A stretch of 64,000 nt of DNA from NCBI RefSeq assembly GCF_038502225.1, contig NC_091341.1, positions 3,585,753 to 3,649,752 of the forward strand. The letters are read 5' to 3'. Under the pieces are notes generated by a model. The model had not been told where the DNA came from. It did not search any database and worked only from the letters and a program-made list of their open reading frames with translations. The stretch comes from Cherax quadricarinatus (taxonomy: Eukaryota > Arthropoda > Malacostraca > Decapoda > Parastacidae). Below are positions 62,855 to 64,000 of the stretch, in pieces; the first letter of the stretch is position 1, and each line of letters opens with the position of its first letter. The position numbers and the translations under genes are program-made.

Positions 62855-64000
62855 TTAGCCAAATGACTGGTGTATCGTCTGAGTGACTGCTGTACCGTCT
62901 GAGTGACTGGTATATCGTCTGAGTGACTGGTGTATCATCTGAGCGACTGGTATATCGTCTGAGTGACTGCTGTACCGTCTGAGTGACTGGTATATCGTCT
63001 GAGTGACTGGTGTATCATCTGAGTGACTGGTGTATCATCTGAGCGACTGGTGTATCTTCTGAGTGACTGGTGTATCTTCTGAGTGACTGGTGTATCGTCT
63101 GAGTGACTGGTGTATCGTCTGAGTGGTGTATCATCTGAGCGACTGGTGTATCGTCTGAGTGACTGGTGTATCGTCTGAGTGGTGTATCATCTGAGTGACT
63201 GGTGTATCATCTGAGCGACTAGTGTATCTTCTGAGTGACTGGTGTATCGTCTGAGCGACTGGTGTATCGTCTGAGTGGTGTATCATCTGAGTGACTGGTG
63301 TATCATCTGAGCGACTGGTGTATCGTCTGAGTGGTGTATCATCTGAGTGACTGGTGTATCATCTGAGTGGTGTATCATCTGAGTGACTGGTGTATCATTG
63401 AGCGACTGGTGTATCTTCTGAGTGACTGGTGTATCATCTGAGTGACTGGTGTATCATCTGAGTGACTGGTGTATCTTCTGAGTGACTGGTGTATCATCTG
63501 AGTGACTGGTGTATCATCTGAGTGACTGGTGTATCGTCTGAGTGACTGGTGTATCGTCTGAGTGACTGGTGTATCATCTGAGCGACTGGTGTATCGTCTG
63601 AGTGACTGGTGTATCGTCTGAGTGGTGTATCATCTGAGCGACTGGTGTATCTTCTGAGTGACTGGTGTATCGTCTGAGTGACTGGTGTATCGTCTGAGTG
63701 ACTGGAGTATCGTCTGAGTGGTGTATCATCTGAGTAACTGGTGTATCATCTGAGCGACTGGTGTATCGTCTGAGTGGTGTATCATCTGAGTGACTGGTGT
63801 ATCGTCTGAGTGGTGTATCATCTGAGCGACTGGTGTATCGTCTGAGTGGTGTATCGTCTGAGTGACTGGTGTATCGTCTGAGTGGTGTATCGTCTGAGTG
63901 GTGTATCATCAGAGCGACTGGTGTATCATCTGAGCGACTGGTGTATCGTCTGAGTGACTGGTGTATCATCTGAGCGACTGGTGTATCGTCTGAGTGACTG
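62855..64000. repeat. 20-bp minisatellite with 16-bp units, runs off window
   Basis: Unit GTGACTGGTGTATCGTCTGA. Frequent 16-bp units lack ACTG (GTGGTGTATCATCTGA). Variable sites: CGTCTG/CATCTG/CTTCTG and GTGACTG/GCGACTG. More than 50 units to base 64000, still open. Confidence 0.96.

Overview
This is eukaryotic intergenic DNA, almost entirely repeats, and most likely from a decapod crustacean (crayfish, lobster or shrimp type). That call rests on three things. Several non-LTR retrotransposon, tRNA-derived SINE and foldback families look like those I know from decapod genomes. Dinucleotide microsatellites are extremely dense. There are no operons or bacterial-style gene packing. The species assignment is inference. 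I recognise no host protein-coding gene, tRNA, rRNA or CRISPR array.

Family labels used below. LINE-A is Jockey/CR1-superfamily with a YADD catalytic motif. LINE-B and LINE-E are related FADD-type families ending in a GC-rich hairpin plus short CCTCCAGGT-like repeats. LINE-C is LADD-type. LINE-D and one further tail are C-terminal fragments of other LINEs. SINE1 and SINE2 are tRNA-derived. P is a foldback (inverted-repeat) family carrying the palindrome CGAAACGTTTCG and AATAAA. F, G, H, I, J, K and Q are other dispersed repeats.

Layout. 1-2.65 kb: long LINE-A ORF2, cut by the window edge. 2.65-10.2 kb: decayed LINE-E, LINE-A and LINE-C copies on the minus strand, with microsatellites between them. 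10.27-14.5 kb: a very large CTG/CAGCTG-rich minisatellite with a LINE-B fragment inside it. 14.7-25 kb: a mosaic of LINE tails, a SINE1, LINE-D and at least six foldback P elements, plus two loci of one dispersed minisatellite. 26.6-28.3 kb: a G-run-rich array of 24 units, then a 27-bp array. 29.5-31.5 kb: a cluster of LINE tails in alternating orientation. 31.6-33.4 kb: a purine-rich stretch and a 36-bp array of 15 units. 33.8-35.2 kb: the best preserved LINE-B. 35.4-48.5 kb: SINEs, F repeats, a 31-bp array at 44.6-45.6 kb, nested foldbacks, a 500-bp polypyrimidine tract and a 21-bp array. 49.2-50.4 kb: a second LINE-B copy with a deletion through its catalytic motif. 51.4-56 kb: 24-, 28- and 24-bp arrays. 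57.2-60.4 kb: degenerate LINE-B copies and a 28-bp array holding another LINE fragment. 60.8-64 kb: TGG/TAG-rich DNA, SINE copies and a 20/16-bp array running off the window end.

Nearly all long open reading frames are either LINE reverse transcriptase or stop-free tandem repeats. When the unit length is not a multiple of three (28 or 31 bp), the frame rotates each unit, so every frame on that strand reads the same protein-like repeat. The only element with a long uninterrupted, plausibly functional coding region is LINE-A at the left edge. LINE-B at 33.8-35.2 kb keeps its catalytic motif but is truncated and frameshifted at the 5' side. The most interesting signal is the LINE-B/E 3' hairpin, which persists with compensatory base changes in diverged copies.
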